From positions 2,075,501 to 2,139,500 of the forward strand of contig OZ029919.1 of assembly GCA_964023275.1 (NCBI GenBank): a stretch of 64,000 bases of DNA. Reading direction: 5' to 3'. Source of the stretch: Norana najaformis (taxonomy: Eukaryota; Annelida; Clitellata; Crassiclitellata; Hormogastridae). Positions 23,940 through 35,800 of this stretch are shown one piece after another. The translations under genes were made by a program, and so were the position numbers. Each line of letters starts with the position of its first letter. The stretch's first letter is position 1. Under the pieces are notes generated by a model that worked only from the letters and a program-made list of their open reading frames with translations, ran no database searches and was not told the origin of the DNA.

Positions 23940-26900
23940 ATGCCGGCGGAAGACGGAGTTAACGAATTCTACGACGGATCGACCATTTTGCAACCGATTT
24001 TCCATTCAACTGTGCTTCCTATAGACCAGGTAAACCGCAACGGATCCTTTATGTGAAGGAGGTCAGCTGACCAGTGGTGTCATGGAATAGATGGCGTGCT
24101 AGTTGCACCCTACAGTTGGATGGAAGGGGAGCGACGGTGTTATTCAGCTCTTAGGTGCTGGCAAATCCCATCCACGATGCCGCCGTTTATTTGGCGCTTT
24201 AACAATCGCACGGCTCCCGGAATTTATTCGGCTCACATTTAATAAAACTAGTCAGCGATCACCATTTGCATATTGCCAACATAATGCAATTTAAATCTAT
24301 TTATAGAAAAATCGTCAGATCGCGCCGGTCGCATAAACGCCTATAACCTGCTCAGACCTCGCAGTTTTCTAAGTTTTGATTGCAGCCGAAAAGTTTTTGT
24401 CTAATGTATTGATTGGATGTCTGTATTTTACATTAATTTAGAATCTAAGTAGAATCCAAGAACAATGTTAGAATGACGAGTGGTGCATGTTAGAATCCAT
24501 ATATTAGTTTAAAATCATGTAAATATGCCAAGACAGCATACATTGTCACTGCAGACAGTACTAGTAAGCTAGAAACATAGATTGAGGCTTTTCTTGAAAT
24601 GGTACAATATAAATGCCCGAATATATTTAAAATGTTGGAGATTAGCTGCTGTTTCAGCCAAGCTTAGATGGCCATGTACCAATAAGCTTGGCAGTCCAAT
24701 GCAGGGACTTCACCATTACAATAATGTCTGGAAACAGTGGGCATTAATGTAGCCAGAAGCATAGATTGTCTGGTATTAACCCTTGCCTGGGGACACGTAT
24801 ATAAATATATATATGTATACACGTCATAGCATATACAGATGATGTATATATACATCATCCCCAGGCTAGGGGTTAAATCAGTCATTTTTGCCCATAACAT
24901 GACATCAAAATCGCCTGGTAATGGGCCACAGAGCATGTGCCTTCACATCAGACAGTAGATGTCTTTCAGCTAGGACTTCGTAAATCATACACAACTGTAT
25001 TTCAGCGTGGTCCTCATAAACTGCAGTTCATTAACATGCAGTAATGTTGATTTCCATGTCTCCAATGACCACACGTAAACGGATCTTTACTGTATGTATG
25101 TATTTATGTATGTATGTTTGCTTGTATGTAAGATTATATTTATGTATGTATGTAAGGATATATGTAGGTATGTATCTATGCATGTGTGTTTGTATGTAAG
25201 GATATGTTTGTGTGTTTCTGTAAAGATATATATATATATATAATTATATATATACATATACATATATATGTTTGTATCTACATATGTATGTATGTTTTTA
25301 AGGATATGTGTATGTATGTACACTATGTATCTACTGTACGTGTGTAAGGTTTTACGCATGTGTCAGGACATTTAATATAGCACCTTTTAAGTACCCTTTA
25401 AAAGTGCTGCGTCCTTCTAGTGCTTCCACATGACATGTCTATTACCGATGTAATACGGATGTGATAGGTTAAAGTTAACTAAGATTTTGATTGATGGTCT
25501 GATTGAAGGTGAACTTCCTCGTGTGTCAGCTGGTTGCGTTGTCGCTTGGCTTTCCATATCGATGGCTCCTGGGACCACATCGCGCGTCATCAACGTCGAG
25601 ACATGTCGTGCAAATACTCATTGGTGTTCCACTTGCATACTTCTGCTTTGGAAGGTAACCACTGTGGCTTATTCCATGGGAATTTTGCTTACAGCTGTAC
25701 AGCTGGTTTCATAATGGGTTGTTGGTAATTGTGTTGGGTGGTGGGTAATAATGTGAAGGATTGGGAGTGGGTGGGTTTTGGGTGGATGGGTGGGTACGTG
25801 GATGGATGGATGGATGCCTGGGTGGGCTGAAGGGTATTGGAAACATTGGATGGATGGATAGATTGGTGGGCAGTTGGGTATCGGATGGATGGATGGATGG
25901 ATGGATGGATGGATAGATGGATGAATGGATGGATGGATGGATCGTGGGTGGGTGGGTGGGTGGATATTGGAAACATTGGATGTGTAGATGGATTGATGGG
26001 TGGGTGGATATTGGACTGATGTGTGGATGGATGGCTTTGGATGGATGGATGGACGGACAGGTGGGTTGATGATGGATGGATGAATGAACGAGTAAGAGTT
26101 AATCTGTTAATCAGTAATGATTGTAGGGCTGACTGACTAACACGATGAATGAATGTGTGAATGACTGAATGAATGAACCAACTATTCTCTTGAAGTTATA
26201 TGAACATAGCAGTTGTATTAATACAGTCGTTTTGGCAACATGCAATGTGTGCAGTTGTATTCACTAGTTCTAGGAGTTACTAGCATAGCAGTTATTGATT
26301 TCAATCTGTAGCCGGACTGTGATTGTTTGATTGTGACAGGCAAATCATCCATCTAATTGCCCAGAGCGCCATCTGTCTCATTCTGATGCGAGTTCTTTAT
26401 CCAGGGGTGATGGAGAAATCGGTGCTGTTCTTCGCGATGGCCTATCTTTGCGTCTGCCATCTCAACCGAATGATGTATGACTATGGAGGCTACACACTCG
26501 ACATAACCGGGTCAGTCATTTTGCCTCAGATAAGTTGTGTACTTCTGCGTAATGGTCCGAAGGTAACCTTCGTTATTGAAAGCGATGTCTGAAAACGGTG
26601 AATGCTAATGTGGCCTTAGCCAAAACTATGGCAGCCAGCAACAATAAATTTGCCTTAATACTAGACAGTTTGTGTCTGTAAGACACACTAGTGTCTGCTC
26701 TTAGCAGGCAATGCTTTCAAAGGTGTTCAAGCACTAGGTTAATCAGAATCCCAAGAGTCCTGATAAGCTTTTGTCTGTGATGGCTTTGCCTACAAAATGT
26801 TTGAACTTTGCGCCTAAAATTGAGTGGACGAGTGCACTCGAGTCAATGTGTCCCAGTCACGGTGGTCAGTCTTGGTGTGTGTGTTTGGGTGTGTGTGTGC

Positions 26901-29900
26901 ACACCCACCCACCTGTATCCATACACCAAAAATCACCCACTCCTAATCCTTCATAGAATTATCCACCACCCCTCATAATTACTAACAAGCCGATATGGAA
27001 CCTGTTGGACAGCTTTAAAAAAATTCCCATATAGTAAGCCATGGTCGTTACCTTCCAAAGTATGCCCAAAGCTTAGAGAAATGAAGCCACTAGGATTTCG
27101 TACCCATGGCCACCTCTTAGGGCGCTTAAGGGATTGCTTTTCTTCTGCACAAAGGTGCAATGTCTGATGCAAAGGGACAAAACTAGGCTTTGCTTAGCGT
27201 GTGAAAGCGGTGTTTGGTTTTTGCCAAAGAAATAAATTAATTAATTAACTTAAATTCGAGTTAAATATGAAATTGTCAGCATGCAGCTTTAGACAAATTA
27301 AAGGCAAAATGCAGAGCAGTCTTTCAAGAGCCTGGGATGATGTTGACTCCATTTCTTAATTTTTTATTCTAATGTTATTCATGTGATTTTGATGTGACAA
27401 CATTACATTTTTGTCACATAGACCACTTATGTTGAACACGCAACGTCTTAGCAGCCTTGCTTTCAACATTCGCGATGGAAAGGAACGGGATGAAAGCAAA
27501 CTGACAACCTCCATGAAACGACTTGCAATTAGGTAACACGTGTTTGTATATGCATGTAATCGTAATTGTAATTTGGAATTTATATAGCGTCACTTCAAGA
27601 TGGACTCATTAGAAGCGCTTCCAGCCCCCGATGTTCCATAGCTAGTAGAGAATAATTAGGTCTTCAAGCACTTGCAGAAAAGAGAGAGAGAGAGGAGAGA
27701 GACAGAGAGAGAGAGAGAGGTTAGTGGACCAAAAAAATTTGTAAACTTCCGCAAAGAACGCAGAATCCAGATAATAATCAACAAGACCAATGGCTGGCAG
27801 TCACATACCTAAGCGCATACATACATACATCTATGTATGTAATGCATGTATTAATGGAACTAGATGTTTACATGGAAATTCTAAGTGCGTTTGAAGCTGC
27901 TCCTAAGAGAGGGCAGCCGATCCCCGGCATGTGGTAATACTTGTGATACTTTATCTGGTGTTGTTTCCAGGGAGCCACCAAGCCTACTCGAAGCAGCCAG
28001 CTACATCTTCTGTTTCCACGGCCTCATGTGCGGGCCGTTCTGTTTCTACAAGGACTACATCGCCTTCATCGAAGGCACCAACTACTCAAAACCTCTCCAG
28101 ACCGTTCCAGATGCGGTAGGAGCTTATAGAATGCAATGCATTATGTTGAATGCAGTATGATACGTGAAGGCATCAACTACTCACGACATCCAGAGGCTGC
28201 TGCTGATGTGGTATTACCTCAGTGGGATACAATACAGTGGAATTTGATGCGATACGATACGATACAAAAAGATACGAGAAGGCACCAACTACTTGTGTCC
28301 TCCACAGACTTGTGGGAGCATTAGCATTAATTTCAATACAGGATTCCATGCAGCTTTTGACACAAGCTTCTTCTGTTTTCTGTGCCTATAAATTGTATTT
28401 TATACCCAAAGGCCATTATGTTCGATCAAAGACCGTTGTGTTCGATGAAAGACCATTATATGTTCGATAGTGGTCTTGTGTTTCAGGTCAGGTCTGTTGG
28501 ACCTTTGATGAGGTTTTTTGAAGAAGCGCTATATAAGTGTACAGTTACAGATTTCAGAATTACAATTTACTATATGTTATGTATATATGGCCATGTTATT
28601 TTATACCCCTTTCTGTCAAGGAATCAGTTACTGGTACTTAAAGTAGAGTTCAACTTGGAAATCATTGTTTCTGTCACTGATGTTGACCGTGGCACAAAAT
28701 GCAGTGTAAGGTAATGTAAAGATAGGTTGTTAATAGCTTCTTGCAAGACTAATTTGTTATTTGTTAATGTGAAAAATTATTTTTTAACGTCATGAATGTG
28801 CTTTCGTTTTCCAGGTGTCCAATAATCACAAGCCGTCCCCTCCACCTGCTCCTGGCGTAAGTGCCGACGACAGTCCTTCCTTTTCTTTTTCTATAATTAA
28901 GTAATAAGTACAGTAATTGATAAATTCACTGATTAATACTATGTAAAGTATTAGTTAGTAAATCCATTCATTAAGAAATTTGTTATTAAGATATCCTGGT
29001 CACTGATGCATAATGCATTGAGTTTAAGATCTTAATGCTTTTGTGCAATTTACTGCATTGCTGACTGTCCATCATTTCTCGGGGAGTTATTGGTATCAGT
29101 CTTGTCTATTTTCGGCTGCAGATCCCTTCACTCTGCTCTGCAAGGTGACCTGATTGCCCCTGCTCCCTGACCCAGTGACCTGATTACCCCTGCTCCCAGA
29201 CCCAGTGACCTGATTGCCCCTGCTCCCTGACCCAGTGACCTGATTGCCCCCGCTCCCTGACCCAAACTTCCACAGTGCAATGTAGAAGCTTAGCTGTGAT
29301 TGGTCCAATTTTTGAACAAGTTGCCTAGCAACCTACAACATGAGTTCCTTGACCTTTTTTGCAATTAGAAACCTATTCTATTCGATCGTGATTTTGCGTT
29401 GTTGGGTCAAGGGAGTTTCTGTCCTACTGGCGCTATATAAATTTGTGAGTACAATCATGATTACAGTTATGCCAAATCACTTAATAATGAAACCATTATC
29501 TGTTAATTATTAAATGCATTGTTTGTGTATTAAGTAAATAATCAAGTGGTGTGATTAATAAACCATTGAACTTTGACCCTAATATTTGTTTTCGTTTGGA
29601 CAGATGGCGCTGATTAGGAAACTTCTCACGGCAGTCGTCTTTGGTATTACCACTGTGTCTGTAATACCTCGATTACCTTCAACTCTCTTAACCGGTAAAC
29701 ATACCCCTGGTTGCGTGAAACGTAAAGGTTGAAGTTAGATTGGTGTAATGTAATCAGTTTAAGATCGCTAATTGATAGCCTCAAGAAGTAACCCAGACAG
29801 AGGATCCAGATTGCATGTATGTAAGTGTGTGTAAGTATGTATGTACTAGTGTGTGTGTGCTTGTATGTATGCATGTATATGTATTCATAGATGTATGTAC

Positions 29901-32900
29901 GCATACCGGTTCGTATGCATATATGTGCGCATATATGTACATAGACATGTACTCACTACGTGTACATAATTGCAAGCATATATACATCATACATAATATG
30001 AATGTATGTGCATATGTTTGTGTGTGTGTGTATGTGCATGCGTGCGCGTGTGTGTGTGTGTGGCGACATCTGGTGTAGCACATTTTTGAATATCTTGGAC
30101 ATGTGGCTGTCTAGCTGATCTGAACAGCTGTGTTTTAGCTGGTTCAAAAAAGTATGCTGAACCGGGTGAAGGACTACGATATGCACATATTACATTATGT
30201 ACATATTACATTGTGTGAAAATTTTACATTGTGTGAAAATTTTACATTGTGTGAAAATTTGTCGCGATATTCAGTTTTAGGCTTTCGTGTGCAGTCCGTC
30301 GTAAAATAGTCTTTTCCATTCTTTTCTCTTGTTCTTTAGGTCCCGAGTTTCAGAATCACGGTTTCGTCTATAAGAACTTCCTAATCCTGCTGCTAACAAG
30401 TCTTCAGCGGCAGAAATACTACTTCGCGTGGAAGCTGGGTAGGCTGTTATCACAGGCTACTATTTGCTTGAACTCGTGACCTCTGTGTTAAAATCAGAGT
30501 TTGTGCTGTGACAAGACGTATTATATGGATGTTCCAGTTTGTGTTTGTGCCAGGTATATGTATCTGGAAGCTTCTATAGCGCCGTTATTGAAATGCACAA
30601 GGCAAGGCACCTACGCTGCACAACTTCAGGCTGTCTTGAATGCTGTGGCTTGCCGGATTGTTGGCATTCCTAAGTTTGGTCACATCTCTGCATTTATGCT
30701 GGAAAAACTGCATTGGCTCCCAATACGGGAGCGTATTCTCTTCAAAATCTTGTTCCTTGTATGAATGTGACGTGTTTTTAGGTGAAGCAGTTAACGTAAG
30801 TTCAGGACTTGGCTTCAATGGATACAGTGAAAAAGGAGACGCAAGATGGGACCTCATTGACAACGCAGACATCTTAAAAATTGAGGCAAGTGTCTGTTAT
30901 TGTTTTGCTCTCAGACAACTTTGGTACTCGTTGAATACTGAAATAATAGAAATTTTTTTAATTCAGTTGAACTTCCTCTGTTTGTAATTGTGACTGCAAA
31001 TGTAAATTTATGTAACACTGCTTGAAGAGAAACTCCATGGCACAACGATTGTCTACATCTTTATTTTTGTTTTCAAATGACTTCATGTTCTTGCATTTGT
31101 AATAAAATTATGTATAAATAAAATTGATAAAATTATTCAAGTTTTTATTTTGATGTAATTCATCTCAGTAAGGGAAGTAAAATTCAAACTTGTGAGCTGT
31201 ACTTCTGAGAGTTTTAGACCGGTGCTATATAAATGTGCCGACAGATATTTACGGGATATACTCTCAGTGCTTCACGGGCTTCATACGTGCCCCAGAAATA
31301 TCCTTCTAGGAATCCTGAAACGTAATCATGTACCTTCATTCCAAAGATGTGGGTGTAGCACTTAAGTTTTAAAGAGGTTCAGTTTCCAATAATTGCCAGA
31401 ACATAGTTTTACTACTTAAATATCAAGACGTTGTTTTATGATTTAAGTATTGGGATGTTGTTTGAATACACCATGTCCTAATGTTTAAATAATCATAGAA
31501 CTGTTTAATAACTTACGTATGACCAAATTATTAAGACTAGTTTTACGTCTTAAATATCAGGTAGAATATTTAAGTTCTTGGCATCGATTTCTGAATTGTT
31601 GTTACAACTGATTTTGGTTCAGTTTGCAACAAGTATCAAGCAGCTGCTGGACAACTGGAACAAATCGACAACGAATTGGTTGAGATACGTAGTCTACGAG
31701 AGATGGCACAGCACGATGATCGTCTTCATTTTCAGTGCGTTCTGGCATGGATTCTATGCCGGCTACTACCTGACATTCCTCTCGGCCGGAATGTTCCTCA
31801 ACACTTCCAGGCTCGTGAGTAGATGCAGTCGAGGCACTGTGTGCGGTTTACTGTTTTGTAAAATGTTAAAAAGGTGAAGGTAACATACCTCTTTGGCAGC
31901 TTCTCAATACCTCCAGGTACATGAGTAGATGTGGTTGAGTGTTAGTACACTTTTTTAGGGTCGTTGCACGCGCCTTTGAGGCTGTTGTTAATTGCATGCG
32001 TTATAAATGTCTGTTTAATAATAATAATAATTAATAATAATAGCAAGTTAGTTATTTAGGCACTTAATATAATGCCTTTTAAGTACCTCACAAAACACTG
32101 CCTGTGCTAGCATAAATTTTGTTAAAGTCAAGCATAAATTATGTTGAAGTCAGGCTTATATTATGTTGAAGTCAGGCTTAAATTATGTTAAAGTAAAGCA
32201 TAAATTATGTTGAAGTCAGGCATAAATTATGTTGAAGTCAGGCATAAATTATGTTAAAGTAAAGCATAAATTATGTTGAAGTCAGGCATAAATTATGTTG
32301 AAGTCAGGCTTAAATTATGTTAAAGTAAAGCATAAATTATGTTGAAGTCAGGCATAAATTATGTTGAAGTCAGGCATAAATTATGTTGAAGTCAGGCATA
32401 AATTATGTTGAAGTCAGGCATAAATTATGTTGAAATCAAGCATAAATTATGTTGACGTCAAGCATGAATTATGTTAGACTCATTAAGAAGAGAAACTTTA
32501 TCAGTAAGCAAACAAGATCGAGATAACTAGAAGAGTCACCACTGACAGGTTCCTACACGCATGCAGAGCCCAAGCAATGGATTCCAGTCCTAGCCGACAG
32601 TTGGCACCATGTTGAGAGTCCCTGGAACGTGTTTCGCTGGGGATGAGGACAAAGATGGCCGGTGAAGTCTGAGAGACTAATCTCACCATGTGTGTGCAGC
32701 TTATCGTCTTGTTTAAGATGAAACGGTCAGGGTAATTTGCCTACATGGAAGCTCCTCGGACGTGTGGTCCTAGGGTTTAAAGGCTCTTGGATAAAGCGCA
32801 AACATCCCTAACACAACAAAACATGCAGCAGCACAGCCAAAATTGAAATTGAAATAAGGTTAGTTTTTTAACGACTTAATGCTTAGCTGACATGTATTTC

Positions 32901-33810
32901 AATGTTGGACGTTTGACGGCTACGAATTTGATATTTGTTGTGATGTTGTAGTTACGAAGGCATGTACGGCTGCACTTTCAGTCGAGCCCGCGCTTGGCTC
33001 GCTTCTACGATGTCTTTACGTTTCTTGTCACAAAGGTTTCCATGCCTTACATCGGCTTTCCATTTATGATCCTGGCTTTTCAACCATCCTTTGAGATTTA
33101 CAGGTATTCAGCATGCTTACGTTTTTCTACGTAAACTATCAGGTAGTCATACTGGTAGGCGTACTAATATGTAAGAACAAATTTGTAATTTTTCTTGTCT
33201 TCCATATTTCTGTAGACATCTATACTTGAAAAAGAAGACGAAGAAGAAGAAGAGGAAGAGCAATCTCAAACTAGCCGTAGGATGCAGCCATGGGTGTGAA
33301 GCATTAGCGACTTAATTTTCTCTGCCTTGGCATATGAAGGCCAGCCTTCTCCCTCGCTGCCTGTTTTTGCCGCTGATAGTGTACAGTGAGCGTACTCAGA
33401 GTTGAGTTGACTAGGGGGCCCAAGTGGAGCCGAAATCTTGAAACAAAATTTCTGCCCAGGTGGGATTTGAACCCCAAACTACTAGCGCTCTCCATCTGTG
33501 CTTGATAGGTTCTTAGAATTGCTTGGTAATTGAGTAGAAACTAATTCTCCTGCCTTCTGTCGTTAGCTACGGGCCATGAAAGCAATTGCAAAATGTTTCT
33601 TATGTTATTCACCAGATTGCGTGACAGTCAGATCATGTGCATATGCACATATGTATCCGAGTGCATTTTTTAAATTTTTGATACGAATTGTCAATCTGTC
33701 ATTTTTTTGTTTTCTGTAGACATCTGTACTTCTGGCAGCACATAGTCGCATTCATCGTGTACCTATTCTTCACGTTTAAATCACGCGCTTGGAAACCAAA
33801 CACTCAGTAG
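23940..33810 (+). CDS. MBOAT1/2: MBOAT1/2-type lysophospholipid acyltransferase
   Basis: Twelve phase-consistent exons: 23940-24029, 25509-25654, 26340-26510, 27422-27532, 27971-28115, 28815-28856, 29604-29694, 30340-30438, 30782-30885, 31623-31814, 32952-33103 and 33720-33810, giving 477 aa. The start is the ATG at 23940, with an in-frame TGA just upstream. MBOAT1/2 enzymes transfer acyl chains to lysophospholipids (PS/PE) in the ER membrane during Lands-cycle remodelling. Family signs: [13 protein letters not shown] near residues 26-38; [16 protein letters not shown] (exon 5); KYYFAW (exon 8); ARWDLI (319-324); DNWN (343-346), whose region holds the catalytic Asn; and [13 protein letters not shown] with catalytic His 375. 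Multiple hydrophobic segments fit a polytopic protein, and the length is close to vertebrate MBOAT1/2 (about 500 aa). Intron 9 has a GC donor. An alternative last exon lies at 33216-33315. No clear polyadenylation signal was located. MBOAT1 and MBOAT2 cannot be told apart here. Confidence 0.93.
24777..24876. repeat. inverted repeat, 17-bp arms
   Basis: TAACCCTTGCCTGGGGA (24778) and TCCCCAGGCTAGGGGTTA (24858) are near-perfect reverse complements around a 60-bp AT-rich loop, itself partly palindromic (TATATACATCATC). This is compatible with a small MITE or a hairpin. It is in intron 1 of the acyltransferase gene. Confidence 0.6.
25090..25345. repeat. (ATGT)n microsatellite
   Basis: Imperfect GTATGTATGTATTTATGTATG tract with an internal (TA)n run at about 25228-25272; intron 1 of the acyltransferase gene, ending about 160 bp upstream of exon 2. 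Confidence 0.88.
25631..25785. repeat. left arm of inverted duplication around MBOAT exon 3
   Basis: Starts within exon 2 (GCATACTTCTGCTTTGGAAG), crosses its donor and continues about 130 bp into intron 2. A diverged reverse-complement copy lies at 26926-27066 in intron 3, with matching blocks GGAAG|GTAAC, ATGGGAATTTT, AGCTGT, GGTAAT and GTGAAGGATT. The two arms flank exon 3. Confidence 0.72.
25770..26095. repeat. (GGAT)n microsatellite
   Basis: Imperfect GGATGGATGGATGGATGGGT repeats, including a roughly 110-bp duplicated module (GGATATTGGAAACATTGGAT occurs near 25835 and 25970). It lies in intron 2 and is responsible for the Trp/Met/Asp/Gly-rich open frame there. Confidence 0.88.
26926..27066. 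repeat. right arm of inverted duplication (exon 2 donor copy)
   Basis: The reverse complement reads GGGCATACTTTGGAAG|GTAACGACC, a decayed copy of the end of MBOAT exon 2 plus its intron. It lies in intron 3 on the opposite strand, so it cannot act as an exon of this gene. Confidence 0.72.
28163..28320 (+). repeat. two decayed tandem copies of the MBOAT exon 5 end
   Basis: The end of exon 5 (GAAGGCACCAACTACTC, about 28073) recurs as GAAGGCATCAACTACTC at 28167 and GAAGGCACCAACTACTT at 28279, spaced 94 and 112 bp. The first copy keeps a donor-like GATGTG|GTATTA corresponding to the real GATGCG|GTAGGA. Intervening sequence contains (GATAC)n. Neither copy is needed for the reading frame. Confidence 0.78.
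29145..29264. repeat. 30-bp tandem repeat, 4 copies
   Basis: GTGACCTGATTGCCCCTGCT followed by CCCTGACCCA, four copies with single-base differences; intron 6 of the acyltransferase gene. Confidence 0.9.
29815..30065. repeat. (TATG/TG)n simple sequence
   Basis: TGTATGTAAGTGTGTGTAAG, then (TG)n with GCATGCGTGCGCG, in intron 7 of the acyltransferase gene. A short 19-bp repeat of ATTTTACATTGTGTGAAAA follows at about 30205-30260. Confidence 0.82.
30565..30770 (+). mobile_element. L2/CR1-like ORF2 fragment abutting MBOAT exon 9
   Basis: The plus-strand frame [18 protein letters not shown], then [19 protein letters not shown] is the region between RT domain and C-terminus of L2/CR1 proteins (compare [15 protein letters not shown] at 2350-3668). 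It ends at a stop at about 30762, only about 20 bp before the acceptor of exon 9 (30782). The element therefore contributes the sequence just upstream of that acceptor. A family-C-like block (GCTTCTATAGCGCCGTTATT) precedes it. Confidence 0.7.
32108..32475. repeat. 22-bp minisatellite, about 16 copies
   Basis: Unit CATAAATTATGTTGAAGTCA plus GG, with an alternating variant (TTAAAGTAAAG) giving a higher-order pattern in part of the array. It is in intron 10 of the acyltransferase gene. Confidence 0.92.
33216..33315 (+). other. alternative last exon (12a) of the acyltransferase gene
   Basis: After the acceptor TTTCTGTAG, the exon reads in the required phase as [16 protein letters not shown], then a short tail and TAA, giving a 480-aa product. 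It starts with the same ACATCT(A/G)TACTT as exon 12b (33720) after the same TTTCTGTAG, so the acceptor and the first four codons look duplicated. It replaces the final hydrophobic helix of 12b by a lysine-rich tail. Exon 12b ([17 protein letters not shown]) matches the family better and is taken as the main form. Confidence 0.5.
33325..33500 (-). mobile_element. tRNA-derived SINE, copy 2
   Basis: The minus strand has a GGTTCAAATCCCACC B-box-like word and the body word CAGGCAGCGAGGGAG shared with 8165-8335. It lies between the two alternative last exons of the acyltransferase gene. The A box is eroded. Confidence 0.66.
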
Positions 33811-34234
33811 ATGTCTTTTCCTTGCTCTCATCTCCTTTCCCACCAGCACCAGACCCAACCAGCCGCAAACAATTCACCCTCTTCCCCACAAGGTGATCAA
33901 CCCATCCAGCCAGCTTCTTCCGAAACGACTAAGGTACTGTTCAGCATTCCTTTTTGACTTGCGCGAATTCACGGTTGAAACAAATGAGGACTTTGATGGC
34001 ACGTAGAAGATGCAGGTCCGTTGAACAATGGCGGGGATGTCCAGCAGATGGAGCAAGCTGCGATTGAGTAAGGTTCATTCTTGTGGACTCGAATCCCGTT
34101 TTTCGCCATATCTGTCTTTATTTCTGCTTGTTTTTGTGACCCAGCCGGGCAACTACTTGTTATTTCCTGTCTGCACTACTGTGCTGGGTTGGCATTCGTT
34201 GGTTTAGATTTTGGCCCACCATCTGGCTTTGTTG

Positions 34235-34450
34235 GCCCAACGTAAGATTTTGTCCAGCCACTTTTGGCTCGTGGTTAGACTTTTTGGCCCAAGGTTAGAA
34301 TTTATTAGCCCAATGTTGTCCCAAGGTCTGAATTTATGGAACCAGTGTTGGCTTTAGGCCATATTTTATTGACCCAACATTAGCCCAAGGTTGGAGTTTA
34401 TCAGCCCAACGTTGGCCCAAGGTCAGACTTTGTGAAGCCAGCGTTGATCC
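34235..34450. repeat. diverged GGCCCAA(C/G)GTT-type tandem repeat
   Basis: Six or so degenerate copies of a roughly 35-bp unit containing TTGGCCCAAGGT and AGACTTTGT/AGAATTTAT. It is an old array just downstream of the acyltransferase gene. Confidence 0.6.
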
Positions 34451-34929
34451 AAGGTCATACCGTGTTGGCTTATTTTGATGTAGTTGTGCAGACAGGATGT
34501 GCAGTGCATCTGGAAATTCCCAGATGGGTATTTTTCAGTGTTCTAAATTTAGACGTGCGTGGTTTTTACAGAGTCTACAAAGAACGCGGCATCGTCGGAA
34601 ATCAGAATGTGCCAACAATTATTTAATTAATCGGTAGTTCTTTGTTCGTTAATTTAGAGATTTTTCAAGTGTTTTTGCTGAGTTATACAAACTTTTTCTT
34701 TGCATGCGTAATTCTATCGTCTATGTTACGATTTAATTTATTACCGACATGTTGTTGAAGACGTTTTTCTGCCTGATATACTTATACATGGAAGAGTATT
34801 TTGTATGTGTTGCTATGTACTTCGACCTTTTCTGGCGTGACCCTTGAACTGCCTAAACACAAAACATCTGTACAAGATACACTGGAAACTTGTTATGACA
34901 CTCTCTTTGGCAACCATATCAAGAACTGC

Positions 34930-35095
34930 CTTATCGTTTGTGGCTTATTTCAGAGATTTAAATCTCGAGCTAATGCTATCTGTGCACAGGGACCTTAAAT
35001 GGCATGGCACCCATTCAAACGGTCAGTGGTGGTGACATATCTCACCTGATAAATTCATTGCAAAATGAGCAGGGTCGCGGCCATTCGGTCTCTGT
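34930..35095 (-). repeat. dispersed repeat family B, copy 3
   Basis: Reverse orientation: GGGACCTTAAATGGCATGGC, CCATTCAAACGGTCAG, CACCTGATAAATTCATTG, then GGTCTCTGTAGGAAAC. It matches the copies at 23010 and 55045. Confidence 0.65.
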
Positions 35096-35414
35096 AGGAA
35101 ACTGTTTACATTTACAGTTATTTTTGATGAGGTTGTGTTATGGTGAGGTCTTTTTCTAAGCTCAACTAATTTTGGGATCCACGTTCCCGACTGCGTTGTG
35201 TTAGAATCTGTGTTGTAATGGAGCGTGTTGTAAGGAGTTTCTGGTGTAGTGTGAGTTTGAAAGGGTTAAGAAGAGTCCTCTTGTTGGATTGCTATTATTG
35301 TGTTTCCACTTCAGCTGAAATATCTTTCAACTGGAGGATCATGCCTCTGCAGACCTACTCACTAGCATGTTTGTAGGCATGTACTTAACGACTGTTGTTG
35401 TTGGTGTGCAGTCA

Positions 35415-35800
35415 CCTTACCTTACCTTACCTTATCTTGCCTTACCTTACCTTGCCTTCCAGCTTCATCTGGACGTGGTAATTGTCCAACTTGTGAGGTC
35501 ATGTCCTCGAGTAGCATTTTCCGTATATTTTTGTGTCTATCTCTGCCTGTCTCCGTTGTTTCTGTCTGTCGGTCTGTGTATGTCTTTGTCTGTCTGTGTA
35601 TATCTGTCTCTGTGTTTCCGTCTGTCTGTCTCTGTGTATCTGTCTCTGTGTATCTGTCAGTCTGTCCCTGTGTACACGTGTCTATGTCTGTGTATATCAC
35701 TGTGTTTCTGTCTGTCTGTTGCTGTCTACATCTGTATATTATGTCACTGTGTTTCTGTCTTTCTGTGTGCCTTCTCTTTCTGTCCGCCTTTTTCTGGCTC
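35415..35800. repeat. CCTTA and (TGTC)n simple sequence
   Basis: A short (CCTTA)n at 35415-35455 is followed by TGTCTGTCTCTGTGTATCTG repeats. The Cys/Leu/Val-rich open frames here are products of the repeat. Confidence 0.8.

Noticed and set aside
26951-27172. Minus-strand frame in MBOAT intron 3
   Set aside because: It is the inverted copy of the exon 2 end and intron, not an independent gene.
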